A program made the position numbers and the translations under genes. Below, piece by piece: positions 24,342 to 33,690 of a stretch of 64,000 bases of DNA. Origin of the DNA: Mesorhizobium sp. GbtcB19 (GTDB taxonomy: Bacteria > Pseudomonadota > Alphaproteobacteria > Rhizobiales > Rhizobiaceae); NCBI RefSeq assembly GCF_019091085.1, contig NZ_JAGXJY010000001.1, positions 248,001 to 312,000 of the forward strand, in the 5' to 3' direction. Below the pieces are notes generated by a model, which was not told the DNA's origin, did not search any database, and was given only the letters and a program-made list of their open reading frames with translations. Every line of letters starts with the position of its first letter. Within the stretch, counting starts at the first letter, position 1.

Positions 24342-25250
24342 ATGACCCGCCCGCAAGGAACCATCGCCCCCATCCTGACGCCGTTCGAAGACGACGGCCG
24401 CATTGCGCGCGATCTCTGGATTTCCCATGCCAAATGGGTCCTCGGCCAGGGCGCGCATTTCCTCTCGCCCTTCGGCACGACGGGCGAAGCGCTCTCGTTG
24501 TCCTTGCGAGAGCGCATGCAGGCGCTGGAGTGGCTGGTCGAGGCCGGTATCGCGCCGGACCGGCTGATGCCCGGCACCGGCGTCACCGCGCTGCCCGAAA
24601 CGGTGGAATTGTCAGCCCACGCGGTCGGCCTCGGCTGCGCTGCGGTCATGGTGCTGCCCTCCTTCTTCTACACCGGTGCCGGCGACAACGGTCAGGCGCG
24701 CTATTACAGCGAGTTGATCGAGAAGGTGGCAAAGCCTTCGATGCGCGTGATCCTCTACCACATCCCACAGAATTCGGGCGTGCCGGTCAGCCCGACGCTT
24801 ACGGCCAGGCTGAGCAAGGCCTTCCCGGACACGGTCGTCGCCTATAAGGACAGCGCCGGCGACTGGAACAACACCGCCGCCGTCATCGCCGCCGCGCCCG
24901 ATATTTCGGTCTTCCCGAGCTCCGAGGCACAGCTCACCAAGGGTCTCGCCAGCGGCGCCGCCGGCTGCATTTCGGCGACCGTCAATCTGAACGCCGCCGC
25001 CATCCGCCGGCTCTATGACGCGGCCCGCAGGGACGAGGACGTCACCGAGGCGGATGCCGCTGTCAAAGCGTTCAGGAAAGTGATCCAGGATGCAGGGCTG
25101 ATTCCGGCGATGAAGGCGGTGCTTGCGGTCAAGTCCGGCGACCGGCGCTGGCTGAACCTGCGCGCGCCGCATGAGAATGCGACGCTGGAAAGCGGCCAGG
25201 CGCTGCTTGCCGCGCTCGGCAGCGCCGCCGACCATATTGGCCGCAATTGA
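24342..25250 (+). CDS. Dihydrodipicolinate-synthase-family lyase (DapA/NAL superfamily)
   Basis: 302 residues. It is a class I aldolase-type TIM barrel with GTTGE (45-49) for the carboxylate, Tyr139 in LYHIPQNSG and the Schiff-base Lys169 in VVAYKDSAGD. The family includes dihydrodipicolinate synthase, N-acetylneuraminate lyase and several keto-acid lyases or dehydratases. In this operon, 9 bases after soxG and 7 before a 2-hydroxyacid dehydrogenase, it more likely cleaves or dehydrates a keto acid from the catabolic pathway than makes lysine. The exact reaction cannot be read from the sequence. Confidence 0.9.
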   Translation: MTRPQGTIAPILTPFEDDGRIARDLWISHAKWVLGQGAHFLSPFGTTGEALSLSLRERMQALEWLVEAGIAPDRLMPGTGVTALPETVELSAHAVGLGCAAVMVLPSFFYTGAGDNGQARYYSELIEKVAKPSMRVILYHIPQNSGVPVSPTLTARLSKAFPDTVVAYKDSAGDWNNTAAVIAAAPDISVFPSSEAQLTKGLASGAAGCISATVNLNAAAIRRLYDAARRDEDVTEADAAVKAFRKVIQDAGLIPAMKAVLAVKSGDRRWLNLRAPHENATLESGQALLAALGSAADHIGRN

Positions 25251-25257
25251 GATCGCG

Positions 25258-26226
25258 ATGTCGGCGCGCCCAACCATCATCCTGCACACCGACAAGCCGG
25301 CCGGCGCGCTCGCCGTGCTCGCCGAGACGCATCCCGATCTCGACGTCCACACCTGCGACACCTATGCCGGCCTTCCCGCGCTGATCGAGCGGACCGGCGC
25401 CGAGGTGGTCTATTCGATCCGCTTCGACGGCACGCCGCGCTATCCGCGCCAGGCCCTTGTCGAGGGCCCGACGGTGAAATGGGTGTCGATCGGCGGCTCC
25501 GGCACCGACCATCTCGGGCATTGGGATCCGACGCGGGTGACGGTGACCAATTCGGCCGGCGTCGCCGCCGGCATGCTGGCCGAATATGCGCTCGGCGCCA
25601 TGCTCTCCTTCTCGCTTGACCAGCGCGGCTTCGAACGCCGGCAGCAGGCAAGGCAGTGGGGCGGCGGCCGTGTCGAGCCGATCGAAGGCAAGACCGTCCT
25701 CATTATCGGCCTCGGCAAGACCGGCGAGGCCGTGGCGCGACGCGCGCAGGCGATGGGCCTGCACACGCTGGGCGTCCGCGCGCGGCCGAAGCCGACGCCC
25801 TGCCTCGACGAGGTTCATGGCGTCGACGCCCTGCTGCCACTGATTGCCCGCGCCGATTTCATCGTCTGCTGCGTGCCTTTGCTGCCGACCACGCGGGGGC
25901 TGCTCGGCGAGGCCGCTTTTGCCGCGATGAAGCCCTCCGCCGTCCTCATCGACATTTCGCGCGGCGGCGTCGTTGAAGAAGCGGCCCTGCTCACCGCCCT
26001 TGACGGTAAGCGGATCAAAGGGGCGGCGCTCGACGTCTTCGCGACGGAGCCGCTGCCTGCGGAGCATCCGCTCTGGCGCTACGACAATGTCGCCGTCACG
26101 CCGCATTGCGCGGCGGTCTATGACGGCTGGGACATCAAGTCGGTGCGCATGTTCGCCGACAATCTGGCGCGCTACCGCAAAGGCGAGCCGCTGGAAAACG
26201 TGGTCAATCCGGAACGCGGCTATTGA
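25258..26226 (+). CDS. D-2-hydroxyacid dehydrogenase (NAD-dependent)
   Basis: 322 residues. The NAD-binding motif LIIGLGKTGEAVARRA lies near 145-160, and the catalytic set Arg (ISRGGVVEEAAL), Glu (ATEPLPAEHP) and His (VTPHCAAVY) is complete. Family members interconvert 2-keto and D-2-hydroxy acids such as glyoxylate/glycolate or hydroxypyruvate/glycerate. A glyoxylate-type substrate would suit ureide or glycine-type catabolism. ATG 25258 lies 7 bases after the upstream stop. Confidence 0.9.
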   Translation: MSARPTIILHTDKPAGALAVLAETHPDLDVHTCDTYAGLPALIERTGAEVVYSIRFDGTPRYPRQALVEGPTVKWVSIGGSGTDHLGHWDPTRVTVTNSAGVAAGMLAEYALGAMLSFSLDQRGFERRQQARQWGGGRVEPIEGKTVLIIGLGKTGEAVARRAQAMGLHTLGVRARPKPTPCLDEVHGVDALLPLIARADFIVCCVPLLPTTRGLLGEAAFAAMKPSAVLIDISRGGVVEEAALLTALDGKRIKGAALDVFATEPLPAEHPLWRYDNVAVTPHCAAVYDGWDIKSVRMFADNLARYRKGEPLENVVNPERGY

Positions 26227-26247
26227 AGGCCGGAAGGGAATAATCCG

Positions 26248-27789
26248 ATGTCGCAGGACAGGCGCGGCGGTGGCCGCAGATCGAAACTCGGACGCAGCGG
26301 CGGCGGCATCTCGCAATTGCCGTGGCAGAGCGTGAAAAACCCCTACCCGCCGATGCGGCTCCTCGATGAAGAGCGCATGGAACAGCTGCACAAGACCTCG
26401 ATGCGCATCCTGTCCGAGCTCGGCATCCGCGTCATGAGTGAAAAGGTGATGGACTTGTTCGCCGCGGCCGGCGCCATCGTCGACCGCGAGGAGCGGACCA
26501 TCCGCATCGACGAGAGCATCGTCACCGAGGCTCTGCGCAACGTTCCCTCGTCCTTCACGCTGACCAGCCGCAATCCGGAAAAGCAGGTCCATTTCGGCGG
26601 CAACTCGTTGGTTTTCGGCCTGGTCGCCGGTCCGCCCAATGTACATGACCGCATCAACGGCCGCCGCCAGGGCAATCTCCCCGACTACCAGAACTTCATC
26701 CGGCTGGCGCACCACTTCAACGCCATCCACATCATCGGCAACCAGGTGGTGGCGCCGATGGAACTGCCGGCCAATGCGCGTCATCTCGACACCTACCATG
26801 CCAATCTGACGTTGAGCGACCTCTCCTTCCATTGCACGGCGATCGGCCGAGCCAGGGCCATGGACGGCATCAACATGATGGCGATCGCGCGCGGCATCTC
26901 CGTCGAGGAGATGCGCGCCTCGCCGGGCGTGACGACGATCATCTCGATCAACTCGCCGCGCCTGTTCGACGACGCGATGGCCGAAGGCCTGATCGCCATG
27001 GCCGAGCATGGCCAGCCGGTGACCGTCACGCCGTTCACGCTGATGGGGGCGATGACGCCGGTGACGCTGGCCGCGGCGCTTTGCCAGCAAAACGCCGAGG
27101 CGCTGTTCGGCATCGTGCTGACGCAGCTCGTCAATCCCGGCACGCCGGTGATGTATGGCGCCTTCACCTCCAATGTCGACATGAAGTCGGGCGCGCCGGC
27201 TTTCGGCACGCCGGAGAACGCCAAGGCCAACATCATCGCCGGGCAGTTGGCGCGGCGCTACAATCTGCCCTACCGCACCTCCAATGCGAATGCCTCCAAC
27301 GTCGTCGACCTGCAGGCCGCCTACGAGACCGAGATGGCCACCTGGGGCGCGGTGCTCGGCGGCGCCAATTTGATCTATCACGCCGCCGGTTGGCTGGAGG
27401 GCGGGCTGACGGCGTCTTACGAGAAGCTCGTGCTGGACGTCGAGATCCTGCAGAACATGATGGAATTCCTGCGGCCGCTGCCGTTCCAGGAAGACGACCT
27501 CGGCTTCGAGGCCATCAAGTCGGTGCCGGCCGGCGGCCATTTCTTCGGCGCCGAGCACACCATGTCGCGCTACACCACCGCCTTCTACCAGCCGATGCTC
27601 TCCAACTGGCAGAACCACGGCGCCTGGGAGGAGGCCGGCGGCAAGGATGCGCTGGAGCGCGCGACCGACCTTTGGCAGCTGGCTCTGCACGACTACGAGG
27701 AACCGGTGATGGATCCCGCGATCCGCGAGGAGCTAGACGCCTATGTCGCGCGTCGCCGCGAGGAGATCGCCGCCAATCCGGAAACTTAG
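26248..27789 (+). CDS. MttB-like trimethylamine methyltransferase family protein (non-pyrrolysine)
   Basis: 513 residues, continuous with no in-frame TAG, so it belongs to the non-pyrrolysine MttB branch. Its opening PMRLLDEERMEQLHKTSMRI and LSELGIRVMSE, and later TSNANASNVVDLQAAYET, fit the family. Characterised relatives (MtgB, MtpB, MtcB) demethylate glycine betaine, proline betaine or carnitine onto a corrinoid protein. No corrinoid protein or second methyltransferase gene is nearby. It probably acts on a quaternary or tertiary N-methyl compound before the sox-like oxidase; the methyl acceptor is unknown. Confidence 0.9.
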   Translation: MSQDRRGGGRRSKLGRSGGGISQLPWQSVKNPYPPMRLLDEERMEQLHKTSMRILSELGIRVMSEKVMDLFAAAGAIVDREERTIRIDESIVTEALRNVPSSFTLTSRNPEKQVHFGGNSLVFGLVAGPPNVHDRINGRRQGNLPDYQNFIRLAHHFNAIHIIGNQVVAPMELPANARHLDTYHANLTLSDLSFHCTAIGRARAMDGINMMAIARGISVEEMRASPGVTTIISINSPRLFDDAMAEGLIAMAEHGQPVTVTPFTLMGAMTPVTLAAALCQQNAEALFGIVLTQLVNPGTPVMYGAFTSNVDMKSGAPAFGTPENAKANIIAGQLARRYNLPYRTSNANASNVVDLQAAYETEMATWGAVLGGANLIYHAAGWLEGGLTASYEKLVLDVEILQNMMEFLRPLPFQEDDLGFEAIKSVPAGGHFFGAEHTMSRYTTAFYQPMLSNWQNHGAWEEAGGKDALERATDLWQLALHDYEEPVMDPAIREELDAYVARRREEIAANPET

Positions 27790-27801
27790 GAATTCCGCCT
27801 T

Positions 27802-29292
27802 ATGCCTTATGATCTCGTCATCCGCCGCGCGACGCTGATCGCCGGCGACGGCTCGAAACCCTTCGAGGCCGACATTGCGGTCAACGGCGACAGGATCGCC
27901 GCGATCGGTCGGCTGGACGACGCGCAGGGCATCGAGCAGATCGACGCCAAGGGCAAGGTCGTCGCACCGGGCTTCATCGACGTGCACACCCATGACGACG
28001 GCGCGCTGCTGGCCCCACTCGGCATGGACCCGAAGATCAGCCAGGGCGTGACGACGGTGATCGCCGGCAATTGTGGCGTCAGCCTGGCGCCGCTGCTTCT
28101 CAACGGCACACCGCCGCCGCCCTTCACGCTGGTCGGCGGCCGCGAGAATTTCCGCTTCGACCGTTTTGCCGACTATGTCGCGGAGCTGAAGCGCCGCGGC
28201 ATCGCCACCAACGCCGCCCTGCTCGTCGGCCACACCACCTTGCGCCAGCGCTGCATGCCAGTGACCGATCGTCCGGCCAATGAAGCGGAAACGGTGGCCA
28301 TGCAGGACGCGGTGGCAGAGGCCATGGCCGAGGGTGCGTTCGGCCTCAGCACCGGGCTTGACTATCCACCGGCGATCGACTCATCGACCGACGAGGTCAA
28401 GGCGCTGGCTGCGACCGCTGCGCATCTCGGCGGCCCCTACGTCACCCACACCCGCAATTATTTCGAAACCATGGACGAGGCGATCGAGGAGGCTATCGAC
28501 ATTGCCGATCACGCCGGTGGCAAGCTGTTCATCTCGCACCACCAGTGCACCGGCCGCGCCAATTTCGGCAAGAGCCGGCCCTCGCTGGAAAGGATCGACC
28601 GGGCGCGCGAGACGATGGACATCGGCATGGACGTCTATCCCTATGCCGCGAGCTCGACGGTGCTGCGGCTGCAGCGCTGCGACACAGGGTTGAAGATCCT
28701 CGTCACCTGGTCCGATCCGCATCCGGAAATGGCCAGGCGCGAGATCGCCGACATTGCCCGCGAATGGAACTGCACGGAGCGCGAGGCCGGCCAGCGCCTG
28801 CTGCCGGCCGGCGCGGTCTACTTCCAGCTCGACGAGGACGACGTGCGCAACATCATCGCGCATCCGCGCACCATGATCGGCTCGGACGGCCTGCCGCACG
28901 ACATCCATCCACATCCGCGGCTCTGGGGCACGTTTCCACGCGTGCTCGGGCACTACGCGCGTGACATCGGGTTGCTCACCTTGGAAGAGGCTGTGTTCCG
29001 CATGACCGGGCTGCCCGCGAAGGAATTCGGCATTGCGCAACGCGGCCTGCTGGCCGAAGGCAACTTCGCCGACCTCGTCATCTTCGATCCGGAGACCATC
29101 ATCGACACCGCGACCTTCGAGGAGCCGCGCCGGCCCGCTGCCGGCATCGAACATGTCTTCGTCAACGGCGTGCCCGTCTGGCGCGGCGGCAGGGCGACCG
29201 GTGCGCTACCCGGCGCGGTTCTGAAACCGTCAGCTTCAAAGACGCTCGTCAGAGGCGCGTGCGGCTGCGCCGAAGATCATAGCGCCTCATAG
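27802..29292 (+). CDS. N-acyl-D-amino-acid deacylase-like amidohydrolase
   Basis: 496 residues of the D-aminoacylase branch of the amidohydrolase superfamily. Metal-site motifs are complete: FIDVHTHDD, the Cys of GNCGVS, His of YVTHTRN, His of FISHHQCTG and Asp of GSDGLPHD. Relatives remove acyl groups from D-amino acids or open N-acyl/ureido derivatives. It ends the plus-strand operon and overlaps the convergent amidase gene by 16 bases. With D-hydantoinase and D-carbamoylase opposite, a D-configured amino-acid intermediate is suggested. Confidence 0.9.
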   Translation: MPYDLVIRRATLIAGDGSKPFEADIAVNGDRIAAIGRLDDAQGIEQIDAKGKVVAPGFIDVHTHDDGALLAPLGMDPKISQGVTTVIAGNCGVSLAPLLLNGTPPPPFTLVGGRENFRFDRFADYVAELKRRGIATNAALLVGHTTLRQRCMPVTDRPANEAETVAMQDAVAEAMAEGAFGLSTGLDYPPAIDSSTDEVKALAATAAHLGGPYVTHTRNYFETMDEAIEEAIDIADHAGGKLFISHHQCTGRANFGKSRPSLERIDRARETMDIGMDVYPYAASSTVLRLQRCDTGLKILVTWSDPHPEMARREIADIAREWNCTEREAGQRLLPAGAVYFQLDEDDVRNIIAHPRTMIGSDGLPHDIHPHPRLWGTFPRVLGHYARDIGLLTLEEAVFRMTGLPAKEFGIAQRGLLAEGNFADLVIFDPETIIDTATFEEPRRPAAGIEHVFVNGVPVWRGGRATGALPGAVLKPSASKTLVRGACGCAEDHSAS

Positions 29293-29942
29293 ATCCGGTC
29301 GACGCTCTCCAGAGTGTAGGCGAACTCCACCGGCCGCGTGCAGCGCCAGCCATCGAAAGGCTGGCCGGCGAGCGCCTTTAGCGCCTCGGGCAGACGCAAT
29401 ATGCCGCCGCCATAGAGCCGGTTCGCCATGTCGAGCATGCCGGTGCGGTGCATGGCCTCGGTCATGCTGCCGCAGGCTTCCTTGACCAGCCAGACGCGAA
29501 AGCCCTGGTAAACCGCGTCGAACACGCTTGCGGTCACGCAGCTGTCGGTCAGCACGCCGGCCACGACGAGATTTTCGATGCCGAGCGCGGCGAGCCGCTG
29601 CGACAGGTCGGTGCGGCGAAAGGCGCTCGGCCAGTGCTTGTGGATGACGATGTCGCCCGGCAGCGCCGCCACCTCGGCGCAGATTTGAGCTCCCTCGCTG
29701 CCGGCAACGGCGGAGCGGAATTCCTCGGTCAGGATCTCTTCCTGCCGCGCATAGCCGTCACGTTCCTCCGGCTTCACCCAGGCCTGCGCATGGATGACAG
29801 GCACACCCGCCTTGCGGGCTGCTTCGATCAGTGTTGCGGCGTTGGCGAGCACCGCGTCATAGCCGATGACCGGCCATGCGGCGCCGGGACGGTATTCGTT
29901 CTGCAGGTCGGTGACCAGCAAGGCGGTCTTGGCAAGGTTCAT
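29277..29942 (-). CDS. Isochorismatase-fold cysteine hydrolase (N-carbamoylsarcosine-amidase-like)
   Basis: 221 residues. The Asp-Lys-Cys triad is visible: Asp12 in LLVTDLQNEY, Lys102 in IVIHKHWPSAF and Cys135 in LTDSCVTASVFDA. The family includes N-carbamoylsarcosine amidase, nicotinamidase, ureidoacrylate amidase and isochorismatase. The neighbours (hydantoinase, two other carbamoylases, sox-like oxidase) favour a carbamoyl or ureido substrate. N-carbamoylsarcosine to sarcosine would link directly to the sox-like enzyme. Last gene of its operon; ATGA overlap with the gene before. Confidence 0.88.
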   Translation of the reverse strand: MNLAKTALLVTDLQNEYRPGAAWPVIGYDAVLANAATLIEAARKAGVPVIHAQAWVKPEERDGYARQEEILTEEFRSAVAGSEGAQICAEVAALPGDIVIHKHWPSAFRRTDLSQRLAALGIENLVVAGVLTDSCVTASVFDAVYQGFRVWLVKEACGSMTEAMHRTGMLDMANRLYGGGILRLPEALKALAGQPFDGWRCTRPVEFAYTLESVDRIYEAL

Positions 29943-31216
29943 GGCTGATCCGTGTCGAAGTCGGTGACGAAGCGTAGAAGCAGCCGGATCGCCTGGTCGA
30001 GGTCGGCGATCTCCATCGCTTCATGCGGATTGTGGCTGCCATTCTCGTTGCGCACGAACAGCATGGCGGTTGGAATGCCGGCGCCGGCAAACGTGGCTGC
30101 GTCGTGGCCTGCCCCGCTCGGCACATGCGGCGCCCGCATCTGCAATTCGGTGGCGGCGCGATCGAGCTTCGCGATCAGTGCCGGCGACATGGTCGCCGGT
30201 TCCCAAGTGAAGCGCGGACCGGTCTCGAAGGTCACACCGCGCTTGCCGCCGACCTCGGCGAGAATGGCTCGCAGCCGCGCTTCGATCCGCTCCAAAACGA
30301 CTGCCTCGGCGCTGCGCACGTCAAGCGTGAAACCGAGCTCTCCCAACACCCGGCTGCCGCCGTGCTGCGTCGGATCGGACTGCACGCGGCCGAAGGTGAT
30401 GGTGGCCTCGAGCCCCTCGCGTTCGAGGGCATCCCATTCCGCCTCCAAACCCGCGACCAGATCGGCAAAGCCGAGCACGGCGTCATGCCGGGCAAAGCGC
30501 GGCTCCGCGCCCGAATGGGCGTAAGCGCCGAGGCACTTCGCGTCGACATAGCGGAACCCGCCGGCAATCCCGGTGACGATACCGACCGGCGCTTCGGCGG
30601 CGACCAGGCGCGGTCCCTGCTCGATATGGGCTTCGACGAAGACCGCGATCTTGTCTGTATCAATCCCCGGCACGCCCCGCCGCACCGCGTCGGGGTCGAA
30701 GCCTTCCTCGCGCATGTGGTCGGCAAGCGTGCGGCCGCTGTCGGAGCGTTTTGCTTCGAGTGCCTGAGGATCGAGCAAACCAAGTGCCGCCTGGCTGCCC
30801 GGGTAGGACAGCGGAAACCAGACCGCCTCCTCGGCGCGCGTCGCCAGCACGATGAGATCGCGCGGCAATTGGATGTTTTGTTCGAGCAGTTCGGCCATCA
30901 CCGCCAGCCCAGCCACGACACCGGCAGCCCCATCAAAATTGCCGCCATGCGCCACGCTGTCGAGATGCGAGCCGATGACGATCGCGGGCAGGTCGGGGCT
31001 ACGGCCTTTCAGCGTCAGGTACAGGTTGCCGGCGGCATCGATGCGCGCAGCGGCTCCAAGCTTCTCCCCTTCTGCGCGCACGAGATCATGGGCGAAGCGC
31101 TCGCCGGGTCCGTAAGCGACGCGCGTGATCCCTGGCGCATCGGTCGTGGCTTCGGCGAGTCTCTCCAGCAGGCGTCCGGCCAACCTGTCACCGGCCGTCA
31201 ACACGGCATCGCTCAT
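29939..31216 (-). CDS. M20 Zn-dependent carbamoylase / allantoate amidohydrolase-like
   Basis: 425 residues of the hydantoinase/carbamoylase subfamily of M20 peptidases. Metal and catalytic motifs are IGSHLDSVAHGGNFDGAAGV, the Glu pair in RAEEAVWFP, EAHIEQGPRL and the C-terminal SGAGHDAATFA. Relatives hydrolyse N-carbamoyl-L-amino acids, allantoate or ureidoglycolate, releasing ammonia and CO2. Its ATG overlaps the stop of the FAD oxidoreductase gene, and its own stop overlaps the next ATG. The presence of three carbamoyl-cleaving enzymes in one operon argues for several ureido intermediates or for different stereochemistry. Confidence 0.92.
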   Translation of the reverse strand: MSDAVLTAGDRLAGRLLERLAEATTDAPGITRVAYGPGERFAHDLVRAEGEKLGAAARIDAAGNLYLTLKGRSPDLPAIVIGSHLDSVAHGGNFDGAAGVVAGLAVMAELLEQNIQLPRDLIVLATRAEEAVWFPLSYPGSQAALGLLDPQALEAKRSDSGRTLADHMREEGFDPDAVRRGVPGIDTDKIAVFVEAHIEQGPRLVAAEAPVGIVTGIAGGFRYVDAKCLGAYAHSGAEPRFARHDAVLGFADLVAGLEAEWDALEREGLEATITFGRVQSDPTQHGGSRVLGELGFTLDVRSAEAVVLERIEARLRAILAEVGGKRGVTFETGPRFTWEPATMSPALIAKLDRAATELQMRAPHVPSGAGHDAATFAGAGIPTAMLFVRNENGSHNPHEAMEIADLDQAIRLLLRFVTDFDTDQP

Positions 31217-32373
31217 GACGCAACCTGCCGGGCGGCAGTCTCTGCGCCGCGCAGCCGATGCGGCGTAAGTTCTGCAAGCGATACGCCTTGCCTTGCGACA
31301 TCGTCCGGCATGCCGCCACCGGCGATCAGGCTGGCGCAGACGCGCGATAGCGCCGGCGACGTCTTGATGCCGTAGCCGCCCTGCCCGACCAGCCAGACGA
31401 AATCCGGAAATTCGTCATCTGGCCCGACCACCGGCGACCCGTCGGAAACGAAGGTCCGCAAGCCCGCCCAGGAACGCGACACGCGCTGCACCTCAATCGT
31501 GGTCGCTCGTTCGAGACGCTCGGCGCCGATCGCGACGTCGATGTCTTCCGCAAAGGCGTCCATCGGTTCCGACGGCGTCGCATCGGCCGGCGAGACGAAC
31601 AACTGCCCGGCATCCGGCTTGAAATAGAATTCAGCGCCGACATCGTTGACCAGCGGCCAATCGGAAATGTCGACACCCTCAGGTGCGGGAATGTTGAAGG
31701 CGGTACGGCGCTTAGGCTCTAGGCCGACCGGACGCACGCCCGCCATCAGCGCAATCTCGTCGCCCCAGGCGCCGGCCGCATTGACGATCAGCGGCGCAAG
31801 GAATGTCCCCGCTTCCGTCTCGACCCGCCATTGGCCGCCATGCCTGCCGATACCTCTCACCCCGGCCTTGGTGACGACGCGCGCGCCATGCGCACGCGCG
31901 CCGCGCAAGAAACCCTGATGCAGGCCGTTGACGTCGATGTCCATCGAATGCGGTTCGATGTAAGCGCCGGCGAGATAATCCTCGCGCAGCACCGGCACGC
32001 GTGCAATCGCTTCGGCCGGTGTCATCGCGACGATCGAGGGGACAAGCGCCTGCGCGGCTTCCAGATCCTCGCGCAGCAAGTCAAGCTGATCGGCGCGCGC
32101 TACCGTGATCATGCCGCGTTTGCTGAGCAGCGGATAATCGCAAAATCCCGCCGGCGGCTCGGTGAGGAAGGCTCGGCTTGCCAGCACGATGCGGCGGATG
32201 ACGCCGTTGCCGTAATTCTCGGTGAAACTCGCCGCCGAACGTCCCGTGGTGTGGTAGCCGCAATGGCTCTCGCGCTCGAGCAGAATGACCTTCCTGTCGC
32301 GCGAAATCTCGAAGGCAGCGCCGGCGCCGGCCATGCCGCCGCCGATGATGATCACGTCGGTCTGCTCGCTCAT
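31213..32373 (-). CDS. FAD-dependent oxidoreductase, D-amino-acid-oxidase-like (DAO family)
   Basis: 386 residues from ATG 32373. VIIIGGGMAGAGAAFEISRD is the FAD fold, TTGRSAASFTENYGN the DAO-family loop, and WAGLRTFVSDGSPVVGP with VGQGGYGIKTSPA closes it. Relatives oxidise D-amino acids, glycine or sarcosine to imino acids. Directly after hydantoinase, D-carbamoylase and the FrhB-like gene, the simplest role is oxidation of the freed D-amino acid, with RidA from the same operon clearing the imine. ATGA overlaps on both sides. Confidence 0.9.
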   Translation of the reverse strand: MSEQTDVIIIGGGMAGAGAAFEISRDRKVILLERESHCGYHTTGRSAASFTENYGNGVIRRIVLASRAFLTEPPAGFCDYPLLSKRGMITVARADQLDLLREDLEAAQALVPSIVAMTPAEAIARVPVLREDYLAGAYIEPHSMDIDVNGLHQGFLRGARAHGARVVTKAGVRGIGRHGGQWRVETEAGTFLAPLIVNAAGAWGDEIALMAGVRPVGLEPKRRTAFNIPAPEGVDISDWPLVNDVGAEFYFKPDAGQLFVSPADATPSEPMDAFAEDIDVAIGAERLERATTIEVQRVSRSWAGLRTFVSDGSPVVGPDDEFPDFVWLVGQGGYGIKTSPALSRVCASLIAGGGMPDDVARQGVSLAELTPHRLRGAETAARQVAS

Positions 32374-33677
32374 GGATCCCCCAAAACTGTTCCGCGCGGC
32401 ACGGCAGGCGGCTCGCCCAGGCGGCCGCGCCGGGCGCGATCGCGGGCGCCGCGGCCTTCGGCAAGATTCTCGGCCAGCGAATTCTGCGAGGCGCAATCCC
32501 GCAAGGCGAGGTCGCTGATCAAGGGCACCGGCCTGCCTGCGATTGCCATGCCCTTCAGCCGCGCCCAGACGGCACGGCGCTTGCGCACCTGATGCGACTG
32601 CAAGTCGCCGATCTCGGCGATCCCGCTCTGCCGCTTGATCTCCAGCACGCCAGCCTCGACTGCCGCATCGAACAACTCCAGCCCGCGCTTGGTGCGCACG
32701 ATGATACCGTTGAGCGGCTCGTCCTCGACCGCCGGTCCACCATTCAGCCAGGCGTCCGAAACCGCGATATCCGCGACCTGCCCGATCGCGTCGGGGCAGA
32801 TCTTGCAGCGCGGCTGGATCATCCACTTGTCCTCATCTTCCCAGAGCTGCCGGTAGCTGATCTCGAAGGCGCGGCCATCGCGAGTTTCGATGCGGTTGAG
32901 GCCGGGATTGCCGTGACCCCGGTAGCGGAACAGAGATAACTCCTCCTCGCGGAGCCCAAAACGTTGCAGCACCTGTTCCGACTTGGTCAGGTCCGAGGCG
33001 CCGCCGCAGACGAAGGCGAGCGCATAGCGCATGTGCTCGTCGACGCGCGGATCGAGCCGCGCCAGGTTGCGCACCGCGGTGATATCGCAAGGCTTGGCGA
33101 TCAGCGCGAACGGCTCACCACGGTCGAGGATGTCGTTGAAGTCGACCAGGGCTCCCGCTGGACCATAGCGCGAGCCGGCGCCTTCGAGCACGGAAGCCGC
33201 GTCGAAGCTCAGCTTGCGTTCCGTGCGCATCGGCATGGAACGCGACGCCGCGACATGCAGCACGAATTTTACCCGTCCCGAGTTGAGCAGGAATTGCCCG
33301 AGCGCCGTCAGCGTCCCGCCGCCCGAGCCGACAAACCGCGCCGTAGGGTCGGCCGCGCGGCCGAGCACCAGCCTTTCGACAGGTCCCCAGACAGTGTCCG
33401 TCAACACGGCCTCATCCAACTGTGGCGGACCGGCGATGCGCGTTCCTGGGCAGACGGCATTGATCTTCGCCAGTGTCGCCTTGTCCAAAGCCCGCCTCGC
33501 CACCGGCCGCTCGCGCCCTTCCGGCGTCATCACCATCTCGACGTCGCCGGGGCCGGCGATCGATCGGCAGAGGCCGCAACCGATGCAAAGCCCGTTTTCG
33601 ACGATCTCGCTCAGCGTCAGCGGATCGGGCGAGAGCGGCATTGTGGCTTGGCTGTGGCTGGTTTCGATCACGCCCAT
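32370..33677 (-). CDS. FrhB/FdhB-family Fe-S flavoprotein (coenzyme F420 hydrogenase beta-like)
   Basis: 435 residues. An N-terminal ferredoxin-like cluster motif CIGCGLC, with a following CPG, precedes the FrhB_FdhB_N region and the FrhB_FdhB_C signature (PRCKICPDAIGQVADIAVSDAW). Relatives transfer electrons between F420, ferredoxin or another donor and a substrate through FAD and 4Fe-4S clusters. Rhizobia are not known to make F420, so this member probably uses ferredoxin or a quinone-linked partner. It is wedged between D-carbamoylase and the DAO-like gene, whose ATG overlaps its stop, so it may be the electron acceptor of that oxidoreductase. Confidence 0.88.
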   Translation of the reverse strand: MGVIETSHSQATMPLSPDPLTLSEIVENGLCIGCGLCRSIAGPGDVEMVMTPEGRERPVARRALDKATLAKINAVCPGTRIAGPPQLDEAVLTDTVWGPVERLVLGRAADPTARFVGSGGGTLTALGQFLLNSGRVKFVLHVAASRSMPMRTERKLSFDAASVLEGAGSRYGPAGALVDFNDILDRGEPFALIAKPCDITAVRNLARLDPRVDEHMRYALAFVCGGASDLTKSEQVLQRFGLREEELSLFRYRGHGNPGLNRIETRDGRAFEISYRQLWEDEDKWMIQPRCKICPDAIGQVADIAVSDAWLNGGPAVEDEPLNGIIVRTKRGLELFDAAVEAGVLEIKRQSGIAEIGDLQSHQVRKRRAVWARLKGMAIAGRPVPLISDLALRDCASQNSLAENLAEGRGARDRARRGRLGEPPAVPRGTVLGDP

Positions 33678-33690
33678 CGCGATGTCGATC

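Noticed and set aside
25129-27690. 853-codon minus-strand frame across three plus-strand genes
   Set aside because: It spans the dehydrogenase and MttB-like genes, is Arg/Gly/His-rich, has no motif, and the plus-strand genes are well supported.
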